Assembly: GCA_964591085.1 (NCBI GenBank)
Contig: CAZPXH010000011.1
Coordinates: 23,076 to 87,075, forward strand
Length of the DNA: 64,000 nucleotides
Origin: CAZPXH01 sp964591085
Lineage (GTDB): Bacteria; Spirochaetota; Spirochaetia; DSM-27196; CAZPXH01
Direction of reading: 5' to 3'
Shown here one piece after another: positions 25,724 to 36,400 of the stretch. The position numbers were made by a program, and so were the translations under genes. Below the pieces are notes generated by a model, which was not told the origin of the DNA, searched no databases, and was given only the letters and a program-made list of their open reading frames with translations. Position 1 is the stretch's first letter. Each line of letters begins with the position of its first letter.

Positions 25724-26608
25724 ATGTCGCAGCGGGGAGCGGAGCACGCGGCCGTCGTTCAGACGGCTGGGCGATTCCTGGAGCAGGAACCCTGGTACCT
25801 TCCCGTGGCAGACGAGGTCCAGATCTTTGAGTATGCCTACGCCGAACGAGTCCCGCTGCTCCTGAAAGGGCCCACCGGCTGCGGGAAGACTCGCTTTGTT
25901 GAGCATATGGCGTGGCGCCTCCAGCATCGGCCGGAGGGGAGCCGCGCCGCGTCTACGAGCCTACCGGCGAGCGGCAATCTATACACTGTGGCCTGCCACG
26001 AGGACCTCACCGCCCGTGATCTGGTTGGCCGCTATATCCTGCGCGGTGGCGAGGCGGTGTGGGTGGATGGCCCGGCGTCCCTGGCGGTGAAGGACGGTGG
26101 GATCCTGTACCTGGACGAGATTGTGGAGGCGCGCAAGGACGTCACCGTTGTTCTGCATCCCCTCAGCGACTATCGCCGAATGCTGCCGGTGGAGCTGCGG
26201 GGAGAGACCATCGCTGCTCCGCCGTCATTCATGCTGGTTGTCAGTTACAACCCCGGTTACCAAAGCGTTCGCAAGAGCCTCAAGCCTTCCACCCGGCAGC
26301 GATTCATCTCCATAGCTTTTGGCTATCCCCCGCCGGAGAAGGAAACTCGGATTGTGGCGGAAGAGGCTGGCGTGGACCCCGGCTTCGCCGAGCAGCTGGT
26401 CCGCCTTGCCGCCGATATCCGCCAGATCGCGTCCGTGGACCTGGAGGAAGGCGTGAGCACGCGGAGCCTCATCCACGCCGGGCGGCTCATTCGGAGGGGT
26501 GTAGCGCCACGCCGCGCGTGCTCGTTAGCAATAGCGCAGGCGGTCAGCGATGAACCAGATGAGGTGTCCGCCGTGGATCTGATTGTGGACAAGGTGTTTG
26601 CCCGGTGA
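25724..26608 (+). CDS. CbbQ/NorQ-type MoxR AAA+ ATPase
   Basis: 294 aa AAA+ chaperone of the CbbQ/NirQ/NorQ group. Walker A is KGPTGCGKTRFVE (about residues 46-58) and Walker B ILYLDEIVEARKDV. Sensor 1 is VVSYNPGYQS, followed by the KPSTRQRF arginine-finger region. These ATPases remodel a metalloenzyme together with a VWA partner; the partner is the next gene, overlapping by 4 bp. Neither Rubisco nor nitric oxide reductase is in the window, so the client is unknown. A 66-bp gap separates it from sufE, and no clear promoter is visible there. Confidence 0.88.
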   Translation: MSQRGAEHAAVVQTAGRFLEQEPWYLPVADEVQIFEYAYAERVPLLLKGPTGCGKTRFVEHMAWRLQHRPEGSRAASTSLPASGNLYTVACHEDLTARDLVGRYILRGGEAVWVDGPASLAVKDGGILYLDEIVEARKDVTVVLHPLSDYRRMLPVELRGETIAAPPSFMLVVSYNPGYQSVRKSLKPSTRQRFISIAFGYPPPEKETRIVAEEAGVDPGFAEQLVRLAADIRQIASVDLEEGVSTRSLIHAGRLIRRGVAPRRACSLAIAQAVSDEPDEVSAVDLIVDKVFAR

Positions 26609-29211
26609 AGCAGGGCTCCGGGAACCGCCTGCAGGCCCGGAATCGGATTGCGTCAACATCGCCTGATCTGCTCCCCGTCTTTGATTCGGCGCTGGAAAGC
26701 CTTCCGCCCGGCATCCCGGATGCCCCGGCCGCGCGCTGGGCCCTTCGGCTTGCGCTGGCCTCCCGGCAGCAGTACATCAACGCAGCCGGGCTCACCCGCG
26801 TGGCGCTGGACCGAGGTGAGTTGGAGGTGTTTGGCGGCGTGCTTGCAGAGTGCAGCGCGCGGGACTTTCACTGCGGGCGCGTGCTGCTGAATCGCTATGG
26901 TTCCCTGCGTTTCCCGCTCTCACCACTGTCGGACGGAATCGTGACCATGGTGGAAACCGGGGCGGCGGGGTCCGATTCTGCAGTACCGGTCCACCGGGCG
27001 CTGGACCAGGTGCTTGCTGCACGGGACGGGGAAGTCGCGCTCCTGCTCCTGCCCCTGTGGACCGCTGTCATCAGGCGTGCGCCCCTGAGCTTTGCCGACG
27101 TGCTGGTTCTCCTGGGGCGACTGGCTCCTGGACAGCCACTCTCCCGGTTGCAGGCCTGGCTCGGCCGCGGGACGGATCTCCTGGAGAGCGGCCGCGTGGA
27201 CGCAGGCCTGGCACACGTTCTGTTGCAGTCCCGGGAGAGTCGGGCCCTGTTCCTTCTGAGTTACGCGGTGTTGGATGACCTTCGGTCCGTGCTGCGCATC
27301 TACCTCGGCGGGCTTGCCGGCCGCAGCATGGATGTCCGCCCGCTGGATCCGGAGATCGGGCTGCATTCTCCCTGGACGGACGGTGCCACCATCCACCTAC
27401 CGGCAAACCTCCGCGTCGGCCGCCGCCCGGAGGACAATGACCGGCACTACACAGCGCTTGGGGCCATACAGGCTGGCTTTGTCCGCCACGGGAGCCTGCA
27501 ACTGGACGTTCCGGGCCTCAGCTTCCTCAACGAACTCAGGGACACCTTTGGCAGCGTCATCCCGGATGTCATGGATACCGTGCGCAGGCAGTGGGGGAGC
27601 CGGGTTCGGGGTGTGCGCGAGCGCGCTACCGGAGAGGTGGAGCTTCTGTTTCCGGCAGGTCGGGTGATCCGCGCGCTTGAGACCGAGCTGGAGCGCTTCT
27701 TCCTTCTGCTCCCGGCGCCATCTCTCGCCCGCGCCCTGTACGCGTGTTTTGAGCGCGTCCGGGTCATAGCCCTGCTTTCCCAGCGATACCCCGGGCTCGG
27801 GCGGGACATTCGGGAACTCCTGAATGCCGGTCTCAGCGCGCTCCCGGCCCCCGATCAGTCCGCGCCCGAGCATGACCTGCAAGCCGAGCTCCGGCTGCTG
27901 CTGGACGCGCTTGCGCGGGAGGCGTGCGGTGCACGGGCGCTCCGCTCCGCCCGCTACGCGCCGCTCTCCGCGCTCCTTTCCGGTCCGCGCCGCGCAAGCG
28001 ATCCTGCCGCAAGCGCCTGGGCCACCTTTCGCTGTATTGCGCAGCTCTACCAGCGCTATCCCGTGGTTCCCTTTGCCATGACGGAGGACTGTGACGCCAT
28101 TCTGGACCCGCTGCGCCTGGGAAGCCCGCAGCCGGAGCTGGCTGCCGCGGTGAGTCCCGGGCTTGTAACAATGCGCCCGGATCGCAGAGCAGCGACAACG
28201 CCCCTCCCGGCCGGGCAGGTGATTGACGTCTCCCGGCTGTCTGAGCGGGAGCAGCGGTCCCGGAGCCAGGTCCGGGAAATCATGGGGCGGGAGCTCGGTC
28301 GTATCCGTCTGCCGGAGTTTGATCTGCGCAGTGGCCAGCTCCGGCCGGACCGGGTAACGGTCCACTTGGCCAGCCTCCCGGCGGCGGACCCCGCACCGAT
28401 TGATCGCATTCTCCGGGATGAGCAGCAGACCGCTCGGCGCCTGCTCCGCCGCTTTGCCACCGTCCGGCCCGCGGAAATCAGCTTTCAGCGGAGACTCACC
28501 GACGGAAGTGAGATGCACACCGGAGATCTGCTGGACTACCTCACGGACTTCCGCCGCGGGGGAATCCCGGACGAGCGGGTCTACCAGCACAAGCAGGTGA
28601 ACACCCGGCAGATCGCAACGCTGGTTCTCCTGGACACCAGCTCTTCCACCGAGGAAGCGCTACGCCCAGGTGTTGGAACTCGGCGCGCGGAAATTTCGCA
28701 GGCTTCCGTTGCCCTGCTCGCCGCAGGCCTGCAGGCTGCCGGAGACAGCTTTGCGGTGTATCGCTACTTCAGCCTGGGGGCTCCGCGGGTGATAGTGCAA
28801 CCGGTGAAAGCATTTGGGGAGCACTGGAACGGCGAGGCCCGCGGCCGCCTTGCCGCGTGCGAACCAATCGGTGGAAACCGGGACGGAGCTGCTATCCGCT
28901 ACGCAACCCGGCTCCTGGCGGAGCGGGACGAGCGATACCGCCTGCTTCTTCTGGTCTCGGATGGCCTTCCGGCGGACGCCGGCTACGGGAGCAAGGATCC
29001 ATCAGAACCCACCCGCTACGGACTTGCGGACACGGCCCACGCCGTCACCGAAGCGAGGCAGCGGGGAATTGTTCCGTTCTGCGTGACAGTTGCGGTGGAT
29101 GGCCGTTCCTTCCTGCCGCGGATCTGGGGAAACAGGGGCTTTGCCCTGGTTGACCGGGTGGAACAGCTCCCCTCCCGCCTTGCACGCAGCTACCTGCGCC
29201 TGACGGCCTGA
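26605..29211 (+). CDS. CbbO/NorD-type VWA-domain protein
   Basis: 868 aa. A long helical N-terminal region of unclear fold precedes a C-terminal von Willebrand factor A domain (about residues 670-865) with an intact MIDAS start VLLDTSSSTEEA (DxSxS) and LLLLVSDGLPADAG. The length and order match CbbO/NorD, which link a CbbQ/NorQ ATPase ring to its client. GTG start overlaps the ATPase stop by 4 bp. Last gene of the mnmA-to-cbbO chain. Client unknown. Confidence 0.86.
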   Translation: MKQGSGNRLQARNRIASTSPDLLPVFDSALESLPPGIPDAPAARWALRLALASRQQYINAAGLTRVALDRGELEVFGGVLAECSARDFHCGRVLLNRYGSLRFPLSPLSDGIVTMVETGAAGSDSAVPVHRALDQVLAARDGEVALLLLPLWTAVIRRAPLSFADVLVLLGRLAPGQPLSRLQAWLGRGTDLLESGRVDAGLAHVLLQSRESRALFLLSYAVLDDLRSVLRIYLGGLAGRSMDVRPLDPEIGLHSPWTDGATIHLPANLRVGRRPEDNDRHYTALGAIQAGFVRHGSLQLDVPGLSFLNELRDTFGSVIPDVMDTVRRQWGSRVRGVRERATGEVELLFPAGRVIRALETELERFFLLLPAPSLARALYACFERVRVIALLSQRYPGLGRDIRELLNAGLSALPAPDQSAPEHDLQAELRLLLDALAREACGARALRSARYAPLSALLSGPRRASDPAASAWATFRCIAQLYQRYPVVPFAMTEDCDAILDPLRLGSPQPELAAAVSPGLVTMRPDRRAATTPLPAGQVIDVSRLSEREQRSRSQVREIMGRELGRIRLPEFDLRSGQLRPDRVTVHLASLPAADPAPIDRILRDEQQTARRLLRRFATVRPAEISFQRRLTDGSEMHTGDLLDYLTDFRRGGIPDERVYQHKQVNTRQIATLVLLDTSSSTEEALRPGVGTRRAEISQASVALLAAGLQAAGDSFAVYRYFSLGAPRVIVQPVKAFGEHWNGEARGRLAACEPIGGNRDGAAIRYATRLLAERDERYRLLLLVSDGLPADAGYGSKDPSEPTRYGLADTAHAVTEARQRGIVPFCVTVAVDGRSFLPRIWGNRGFALVDRVEQLPSRLARSYLRLTA

Positions 29212-29259
29212 AGTCTTTCGGTCCGATACAGGTGCATTCGGTCCATCTGCGGAACTTAA

Positions 29260-29676
29260 ATGCGGAGCATTGGCAAGATAGTCGGGAAAATTGGTGTTGT
29301 GATGCTGCTCCTCACGGTGGTCCGCGCTGGCTGTGACCTGTTGATTGGCCAGCCCGGGTCCAATCCCACCACCACCCCGGACGACCTTGACGACGGCAAT
29401 GACTCCGGTTCCGGTGGGAGCCCGGACACCATTGCTCTGGAGTTCCTGGGGGTCACCCAGATCGGCGGCGTGGATGGGGTGCGTGACTCAACAGCCCTGG
29501 AGCTGTCCTTTGACATCAACCCCGCAACCCTTGCCGCAGACGACATCACCGTCTTTGGCGCAACCAAGGGTGCTCTCTCCGGAAGTGAGACCACACGGAC
29601 CCTGGCAATCAGCGGCATAACGGTGCCGTACGGAGATCAGTCTCCGGTTGCAGCCGGGCGCTACCGTCAACTTTGA
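29260..29676 (+). pseudogene. Lipoprotein with Ig-like segment, N-terminal part (frame-shifted)
   Basis: 138 codons. A lipoprotein-type signal (hydrophobic VVMLLLTVV then AGC, Cys near residue 24) is followed by an Asp/Ser/Gly/Thr-rich spacer and a domain resembling a surface beta-sandwich (ALEFLGVTQIGGVDG, LSFDINPATLAADDITVFG, LAISGITVPYG). Translation then runs out of frame and stops. The expected continuation, a PKD/BspA-like half, is open in the +1 frame from 29621, so this is probably the 5' half of one disrupted gene. Mutation versus sequencing error cannot be settled here. Confidence 0.65.
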
Positions 29677-30187
29677 GGTTGATTGGGGTGACGGCAACAC
29701 TGACACCATCACAAGCTGGAATCAGGCAGAGACAACCCACGCTTACGCAGCCCCGGGCACCTTCACGGTTACGATGACTGGCACCATTACGGGCTTCGGG
29801 TTTGGTATTGACACCGGCAGTGGGAACACGGCGGCGGACAAGCTCCTGGACGTCCAGCAATGGGGCGATGTGGTTCTCCGCAATGACGGCGGGGCATTCA
29901 TGGACGCGGACAACCTCACAGCGTTCTCCGCAACCGATGAACCGGACCTGATCACCGTCACGAATCTTGAATCAACCTTTCGGTCTGCAGATCTATTCAA
30001 TCGCGATATCGGAAGCTGGGACACCTCATCAGTCACAAACATGAACGACATGTTCAACGGGGCCGCGGTGTTCAACCAGGATCTGGCCCTGTGGTGCGTG
30101 AGCCGCATCGGCGCACTTCCGATCAACTTTGACGCCGGTGCAACATCCTGGGCATTGCCCCGTCCGGCTTGGGGCACCTGCCCATAG
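29648..30187 (+). pseudogene. BspA/DUF285-like surface protein, C-terminal part (frame-shifted)
   Basis: About 179 codons in the +1 frame relative to the preceding lipoprotein fragment. PKD-like VNFEVDWGDGNTDTITSW and THAYAAPGTFTVTMTG are followed by the DUF285 repeat signature LFNRDIGSWDTSSVTNMN and MFNGAAVFNQDL, ending with a characteristic W-rich terminus. Such repeats occur on treponeme and other host- or particle-associated surfaces. There is no Shine-Dalgarno or good start here (TTG 29648 only), supporting a frameshifted single gene. Confidence 0.7.
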
Positions 30188-30248
30188 GCCCAACTCGGCA
30201 CATGCTTGCGCGTGAGCGTGGGACCGGTCCCGGGCGCCGTGGCACGGG

Positions 30249-30497
30249 TCAGGTCCCTCCGCGCATCATGAAGACGCGTTCAATCCCGCCGCGGACGGTC
30301 ATGCTGATGCCGCTGTTGAGGAGGACCAGGCCGCCGGCGCCGATCCAGAACCAGCTCTGGCCGGCAATGCGGAGGCTGATGGCCTCTCCCACCACGGAGA
30401 TCCCGGCGCCAATAAGGATCAGCCCGCCAATGGAAAAGGCCAGCCAGCGAGCAGTGCTGCCCCGGTAGCCTTCCGGTGTTTCCTTGCTATCCATCAT
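30249..30497 (-). CDS. Small two-TM membrane protein, unknown
   Basis: 82 aa. A polar N-terminus, then two hydrophobic helices (about residues 20-42 and 48-68: WLAFSIGGLILIGAGISVV and FWIGAGGLVLLNSGIS), then a basic tail. No family recognised. A good Shine-Dalgarno (GGAGGAAG) sits inside the last codons of the upstream M16 peptidase gene, whose stop overlaps the start, so the two are co-translated. ATG 30497 or ATG 30494 can serve as start. Confidence 0.7.
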   Translation of the reverse strand: MMDSKETPEGYRGSTARWLAFSIGGLILIGAGISVVGEAISLRIAGQSWFWIGAGGLVLLNSGISMTVRGGIERVFMMRGGT

Positions 30498-33375
30498 CTT
30501 CCTCCGGGAGCAGCGTAACCTGAACCACGCGATCCGGCGAAAGGTAGGTTCGCGCGGCCTCCCGGAGTGACTCCGGGTCCAGGGCGTTCACCAGGTCCAG
30601 GTAGTCCCGGATGGCGGACATTGGTCGGCCGGCACGGAGGGCAAACTCAATCTGCTCAATCCAGAACTGGTTGCTGGTCAGCCCGCTCTCAAAATCCGTG
30701 CGCTGCACTTCCTGAATCCGCTGGATGTAGCTCTCATCAAAGAGCTCGGTGCGGAGAGCCTCGGCCACCTCGTAGAGGCGCTCGGTTAGCTCGGCCACCC
30801 GGTTGGGGTCCGCGCGGAAGGTTGTGAGGATCTCGTAGCGCCCCTGGGGCTGCTGCCGAAACTCCGCCTGCACTCCCACGCCGTAGGTTCCACCTTCATC
30901 CTCCCGGATCACCTCCTGCAGGCGAATGGAGAGCATGCGCTCAACCGCGCGGATGGCGTAGTTGTTGGCCTGGGAGAAGTCATAGTCACCGTGCCAGGTC
31001 ACAATCACCTGGCTGACAGGCTCTATACCCGCGCGGATCTCGCTGGTCACGGGTTCCTCCGCATAGCGGATTCCCACGTCCGCCACCGATTCCGCATCGC
31101 CGCTTTCCGGCAGGCTCGCCAGGTACTGCTCGCTCAGCGAGATGAGTTCCGCGGGATCAATGGTTCCCACAAACAGGAACGTGAAGTCAGACGCGTTGGC
31201 AAAGCGCTGGTTGTAGATCTCCGTGACCGCTTCCAGCGTTACCGAGGGGAGGGCTTCCTGGGTGAGGGGCATGGTCCGCGGGTGTCCGGCGCTCAGCGCC
31301 TCCTGGTATGCCCGGCTCAGCTGAAACTGGGGCTGTGCCTCCTGTGTCTGGACGAAGGCTACCAGCTGCTGCCGGAGCGCGTTGAACGCCGCCTCGTCCG
31401 GGCGCGCACCGCTCATCTTCAGGTGCACCAGCTCCATCAGGACCGACAGATCCTCCGCTGAGGCGGAGCCCGTGAAACCCTCCCGGTCTGCGGCAATGTA
31501 GGGCTGCACGCCCACCGCGCGCCCCGCCAGGGCCTCCTCAATGTCTCGAGCGGCTCTAGTCCCGTAGCCCATCTGCTCGGTGAAGATTGTTGCGTAGACC
31601 GCGGGCCAGTATTGCGCGTCCGGAACCACGGAGGTCCCACCGGGGCTGAACGCGGAGAACTGAACCTGGTCTGCCCGGTGCTCCGTCTGCTGGTAGACAA
31701 CCCGCGCCCCGTTGGACAGCTCAAAGACCATCACGTCCTCGGCATCGAGCATCTCGGCCTCACCCGCATTGCCGGACTGGGGGAGGGCGGCAAGGAGGGT
31801 GGTCACGCGTTCACGATCCTCCGGGGGCGCAAGCTCTGCGTTCAGCGCGGACTCAATGGTCGCCTCCAGGTCTGCCTGCACCACAGGCGCAAGGCCTTCC
31901 CGCTCCAGTGCGCTGACCACCACTACCCGGTTGTCCGGGGACAGGAAGTCATCTGCAAGCGCATTGAGTTCTTCCAGGCTGATCTCGGGGACGAGGCGCT
32001 GAGTGAGCTCCCGCTCAAAGGGGATACCCGGGATCGCCTCGTCTTCCAGGAAGGCGCGAACGTACTCGTCGGCAAACGCCGCGGAGTTGATGTTGTCCCG
32101 TTCCCGGTAGATCTGCTCAATGTTTCTCAGCAGGCTGTCCCGCGCACGGGCCAGCTCGTTCTCTGTGAAGCCGAATTCCCGAACGCGGCGGGCCTCCAGG
32201 ATCATCGCTTCCAGTGCGGGTTCAACAGCGTTCTCGCTTACTGCGGCGCTCATGGCAAAGGCGGTTTTGGTCCGTGCAAGGCGGGTTCCGCCGGACTCCG
32301 CTGCAAGGAAGGGCGCGTTCGCCTGTCGTCCGATTTCCTGCAGGCGGATGTTGAGCATGGTGGTGAAGAGGTTTCTTGCGAGGACCGCGCGATAATCAGA
32401 CTCCGTCTGCAGCGGCGGTGCCGGCCCAGCCTGGATGCTGTACACGCTGACCTGGGTGAACTGGGTTTCCGGATCGGATGCGATGGCGTAGTGCGTTCCC
32501 TCGCGGTCCGGAATCTGGAAGAACTCCCGCTCCCGGGGATTGTTCGGTCCGGTGAAATCCGCAAACTCCCTGCGGATCAGGTTTTCCACCTCATCCGCGT
32601 CAAAGTCACCCACAGCAACAATCGCTGCCAGGTCCGGGCGATACCAGTCCTGGTAGAAGCGCACCGCCGCCTCCCGGGGGAACTCGGCGATCAACCCCGG
32701 ATCGCCAATAGGCAGCCGACGGGCGTAGCGGGAATCGCCAAAGATCACGGGGAACTGCTGGTCCCGCATCCGCGCCTGCGCACCACGGCCGAAGCGCCAC
32801 TCCTCAATGACCACTCCGCGCTCGGAATCAATCTCATCCGGGTCAAAGGTCAGCCGGTCAGCCCATTCGCGGAGCACCGCAAAGGCCTCCACAAAGAGCG
32901 CCGGATCATCGGTGGGAACGGAGAGCTGGTAAACAGTCTCGTCAAAGGATGTGTAGGCATTCACATCCGGCCCGAACTGCATTCCAAGCTGCTCCAGAAA
33001 CGCGATCAGCTCATTTCCGGAGTAGTTCTCCGTCCCGTTGAAGGCCATGTGCTCCACAAAGTGCGCGAGACCAAGCTGGTCCTCATCCTCAAGCACGCTT
33101 CCGGCGTTCAGCGCCAGGCGGAGCCGTGACTGGTTTCTCGGCTCCCGATTCTCCCGAATGAAGTAGCTCAGGCCCGTTGGCAGAACGCCAATCCGAACCT
33201 GCGGGTCCACCGGAAGGGTGTCTTCCGTTTCGTCCGGAGCGCTGATCAGGTCTTCTGCCGGCGGCTGCGGAAGTTCTTCCTGTCTGCCGGTGGGAAAGGC
33301 CGGACTGGCTCCGATCAGGAAAAACAGCACAAGCCCTGAAATCAGCCTGTAGCCAGGGAAACTGCGATCTGCCAT
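30487..33375 (-). CDS. M16 (pitrilysin/insulinase) zinc metalloprotease
   Basis: 962 aa, two tandem M16 modules. The N-terminal half holds the inverted zinc motif HFVEH (His105, Glu108, His109) in LAHFVEHMAFNGT, with the third ligand in ERGVVIEEW about 75 residues later. The C-terminal half is the inactive lid domain, beginning around FELSNGARVVYQQ. A signal peptide (about residues 1-28, ending ASPAFPTG) places it in the periplasm. Such proteases degrade peptides that enter the periplasm. Overlaps the small membrane protein gene by 11 bp; preceded by a predicted leaderless promoter. Confidence 0.92.
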   Translation of the reverse strand: MADRSFPGYRLISGLVLFFLIGASPAFPTGRQEELPQPPAEDLISAPDETEDTLPVDPQVRIGVLPTGLSYFIRENREPRNQSRLRLALNAGSVLEDEDQLGLAHFVEHMAFNGTENYSGNELIAFLEQLGMQFGPDVNAYTSFDETVYQLSVPTDDPALFVEAFAVLREWADRLTFDPDEIDSERGVVIEEWRFGRGAQARMRDQQFPVIFGDSRYARRLPIGDPGLIAEFPREAAVRFYQDWYRPDLAAIVAVGDFDADEVENLIRREFADFTGPNNPREREFFQIPDREGTHYAIASDPETQFTQVSVYSIQAGPAPPLQTESDYRAVLARNLFTTMLNIRLQEIGRQANAPFLAAESGGTRLARTKTAFAMSAAVSENAVEPALEAMILEARRVREFGFTENELARARDSLLRNIEQIYRERDNINSAAFADEYVRAFLEDEAIPGIPFERELTQRLVPEISLEELNALADDFLSPDNRVVVVSALEREGLAPVVQADLEATIESALNAELAPPEDRERVTTLLAALPQSGNAGEAEMLDAEDVMVFELSNGARVVYQQTEHRADQVQFSAFSPGGTSVVPDAQYWPAVYATIFTEQMGYGTRAARDIEEALAGRAVGVQPYIAADREGFTGSASAEDLSVLMELVHLKMSGARPDEAAFNALRQQLVAFVQTQEAQPQFQLSRAYQEALSAGHPRTMPLTQEALPSVTLEAVTEIYNQRFANASDFTFLFVGTIDPAELISLSEQYLASLPESGDAESVADVGIRYAEEPVTSEIRAGIEPVSQVIVTWHGDYDFSQANNYAIRAVERMLSIRLQEVIREDEGGTYGVGVQAEFRQQPQGRYEILTTFRADPNRVAELTERLYEVAEALRTELFDESYIQRIQEVQRTDFESGLTSNQFWIEQIEFALRAGRPMSAIRDYLDLVNALDPESLREAARTYLSPDRVVQVTLLPEEDDG

Positions 33376-33381
33376 GGGGCG

Positions 33382-33387
33382 AGGATA
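33382..33387 (-). promoter_or_regulatory. Predicted -10 box of the M16 protease gene
   Basis: TATCCT on the minus strand, 6 nt before ATG 33375. No good -35. No Shine-Dalgarno, so transcription is predicted to begin at the start codon. Confidence 0.4.
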
Positions 33388-33422
33388 GTTCCCATACCCG
33401 CGCTCCGGCTACCGTCGGCGCT

Positions 33423-36400
33423 CTAACGCAGAAACACAAGGTGGCGGTATTCGTCCCGGAACCCGGCGGCAAGCAGCGTTTCCGCAGCGTCCGAGTCCCG
33501 CGCTCGAACCCCGTCAATCTCCTCCACCATCACGCGGTGCCCGATTCCCGGGCTGTGCGCCAGTTTCATCATGGCCTGTGCCAGCTCCTGTGGGCTACAG
33601 GAGTTCCGGCGATCCAGGACCCGTCCGTCCCTCCGTATCTCCAGAATGAGTCTCGCGCCGCGATAGGCAAGCCAGCTCCCCGGCGCCCGGGACACCCGTG
33701 GTCCATCCGGAAGGCCCAGTCCGCAAGCGCTTGCTGGATCCATGCTGTGCACAATCCACGGATCCCCTGGCTCTTCCGGCAGCTTGGCCGGAAGTGCTGC
33801 CAGGTCAGCCTCCCGTGCAAACTGCAGGGTCTCCAGACCCTGGTAGAACACCCCGCCAACCACCTCTCCTGCCAGCTCCATGAGGCGGAGCGCCTGCGCA
33901 ATTGCACCCCAGCGGAATGCAGGAAGCTCCCGCTCGCACAGGGCGCGGAACACTATCCCGTAACGGTCCAGCAGGACCCGCGCGCGCTGCCGGGCCAGCT
34001 CCTGCGCTTCCAGTGCCTCTGCCTCCACCGCTTCCGGAAGCAGGAACCAGCGTGCGGTCCGGTGGTCTCCCAGGCCCGAACGGCCGCTCCGCCACCGCTC
34101 ACGCCTCCGCGGGCCGGCTCCGGCGCCTGTGCTCCCGGTGGGTCCGGTGCTCAGGTGCGGGAGCTGGTCACTGCTGGCCATTCCCGCGGCCGCGAGAGTG
34201 CGCAAGGCTTGGTCAATCTCTGCCACTTCACGTCCGGTGATACGCGCAAGCGCCGCCCGGTCCGTGCCCGCTTCCCCGGCGGATTCCAGGGCCTTCCGCA
34301 CGCCCTCAGCCACAGCAGCGTCCGCCTCTGCCGATGAGGTCGGCGGCCCCGGGCTGTGCGCGCCATCCCCGTTGCTGGACGGACTCTGTGAGCGGAAAAT
34401 GTCCATCTCGTCATCCAGCACAAAGGCAATGCGCCGGGTGCCTGCACCCATCCAGCGGAGGCCCTCCTCCCGAATGAGGCGGGAGAGCTCTGCCGGGCGA
34501 TAGGCGGTGGTCCTTACCGGCAGGAGGACCCGTTCCCACAGCGCAGCCGGTGCCGGGTAGCCGAGGAGGGGAAGCAGAGCCTCCTGCAGTCCCGGTGCCG
34601 CTGGCACACCCGATCCGGCTTCCCCAGCATGCGGCACGGGAAGCGCGGCACGGGGCAGGAGGCGTGAGGCAAGGTCCATGGGCAGGAGTACGGAACTGCG
34701 GAGCTGCACGGACTTCCGCCTGTCCCGGCGCGCCTGCCGGATCATCGCCTCGTAGGCCTCCACGTGGACCAGCCACTCGCGGTCCTCCCCGTCCACAAGA
34801 GCGCCAGAGAGCGCAAGATCGTCCTCAAGGAGCGTGCGGAGTGCGGCTTCCAGGACTGCTGGCTGAAGCGGCACCAGATCCGCAAGCGCGGCCAGGGGTA
34901 CCGCTCCCGTCCAGCGCAGCCACTCGCCCAGGATCTCCGGAAGCCCTGCGTGCCGGGCTTCCTGGGCTGAATCACGGAGGGCGCGCGAGAGTCTATCTAC
35001 CTGGCCTGGCGCTACAACAAAGCCCGGACGAAGGTCAGGATCAAGGGCCGCCGAAGGCAGCGAGCGCGGTTGGGTCACGGACTCCGGACCCGCGTCTCCC
35101 GCCGCAAGGACCGCGCTTCTTGCGGCCGGGTCCCACCGGTCATCCGCAAACGGGCCGGATGGTCCCGAGGTGAGGATGCTCAGCCGTTCGCCGAAGTCCT
35201 CCTCGGTAGCCCATATCCGCTCCGCCAACCAGTCCCCGATTGCCTCGGCATCCGTGGCTGCCCAGACCCCATCCCGGCGCTGCAGCCGGCCGCAGACGGT
35301 CTCCAGCGCGGAGCGGGGCACCGCCATTAGGGATCCCTGCAGCGCGTCCGCAATGATCTGCTCAACCGCCGCAGCACTCCCACCAGACGGCCCGGGCGTG
35401 TCATCCGCGTACATCAGGCTCTCGGTGTGCCACCACAGCGCGGACTCGGCGAAGGGAGAGGGATTGAAGCTGCGGAAGCTCGCAATGGATACACGGCCGT
35501 CCGCCAGCTCGGCCATCCGGTCCCGCAGGCCGGGGAGGTCAAACTCGTCCTGCAGGAGCGCACGCCAGGCCTCCCTGACAACGGGGAAGTCCGGGTACTG
35601 GCGCAGCCGCTCAAACAGGTCCTTGGACCGCTGTCTGGAAACCCAGAGCGGCTGCCGCCGATTGAACCCGCGGCGGGGCAGCAGGAGCGCCCGGCCGGAT
35701 GCCTCGCGGAACCGCGCACCAAAGAGCCCGGTTCGTTCCACACCGCTCCGCAGGAGCTGGTCCAGTTCATCCGCGCCAAAGGGCAAGCCGCCCTGCAGCG
35801 CCGCGAGGATACGGTCCCGCTCCTCGGGATCCGCGCACTGGATGATAATCCCGTCATCACCGCCGCTTGCCGTGAGGGTGAGCCCTTCCGTGGCCCGGAA
35901 GTGCTCGGTGAGGCAGATTGCCAGCGGGTGGTTGATTCGCCCTCCCCAGAGGCTGTGGAGCATCAGGAATGGGGTTCCGCCGCGTCCGCCATCGCAGGCT
36001 TCAATCACCAGGAGGGAGCGCGTGGGGAGCAGTCCGTCCGCGTGGGCCAGTTGCCTGCCCAGGAAGTCCGTCAGCGCTCGTGCCGCTGCTTCGCTGAACC
36101 CCAGTTCGTGCAGTTCTGCCTGGGCGCTCTCCTCCGGCATTCCGGAAAGCCGCTGCAGCTGGTCCAGGACGCGCTGGGCTGTAGCAAAGGGCCTGTTCCG
36201 CTGTTCCGCCTTCCAGAAGGGGATGACCCTTGCGCTTCCGCCCCCGGGCTGTACCTCAACTTCCGAGTCCGTGATCCGGGTGACCGTCCACAGCCGTGTT
36301 CCCATGACAAAGCTGTCGCCGGGTCTGCGCTCAAAGACAAACTCCTCGTCCAGCTCGGCCAGGACCGGTCCAGCGGCGCCTGCTCGCATTCGGTAGTAGC

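Noticed and set aside
25671..25724. 17-codon peptide (VQPRKKRIRPKTTGHGS) ending TGATG at the cbbQ start
   Set aside because: The overlap is suggestive of a coupled leader peptide, but there is no Shine-Dalgarno, the frame stays open upstream, and it is too short to support.
30220..30231. Perfect palindrome GGGACCGGTCCC in the convergent gap
   Set aside because: No loop and no T-run, no promoter context; 12-bp GC palindromes are not rare in such sequence.
31612..33129. 505-codon open frame on the plus strand
   Set aside because: Fully antisense to the M16 protease, whose zinc motif and domain order are clear; GC-rich shadow frame.
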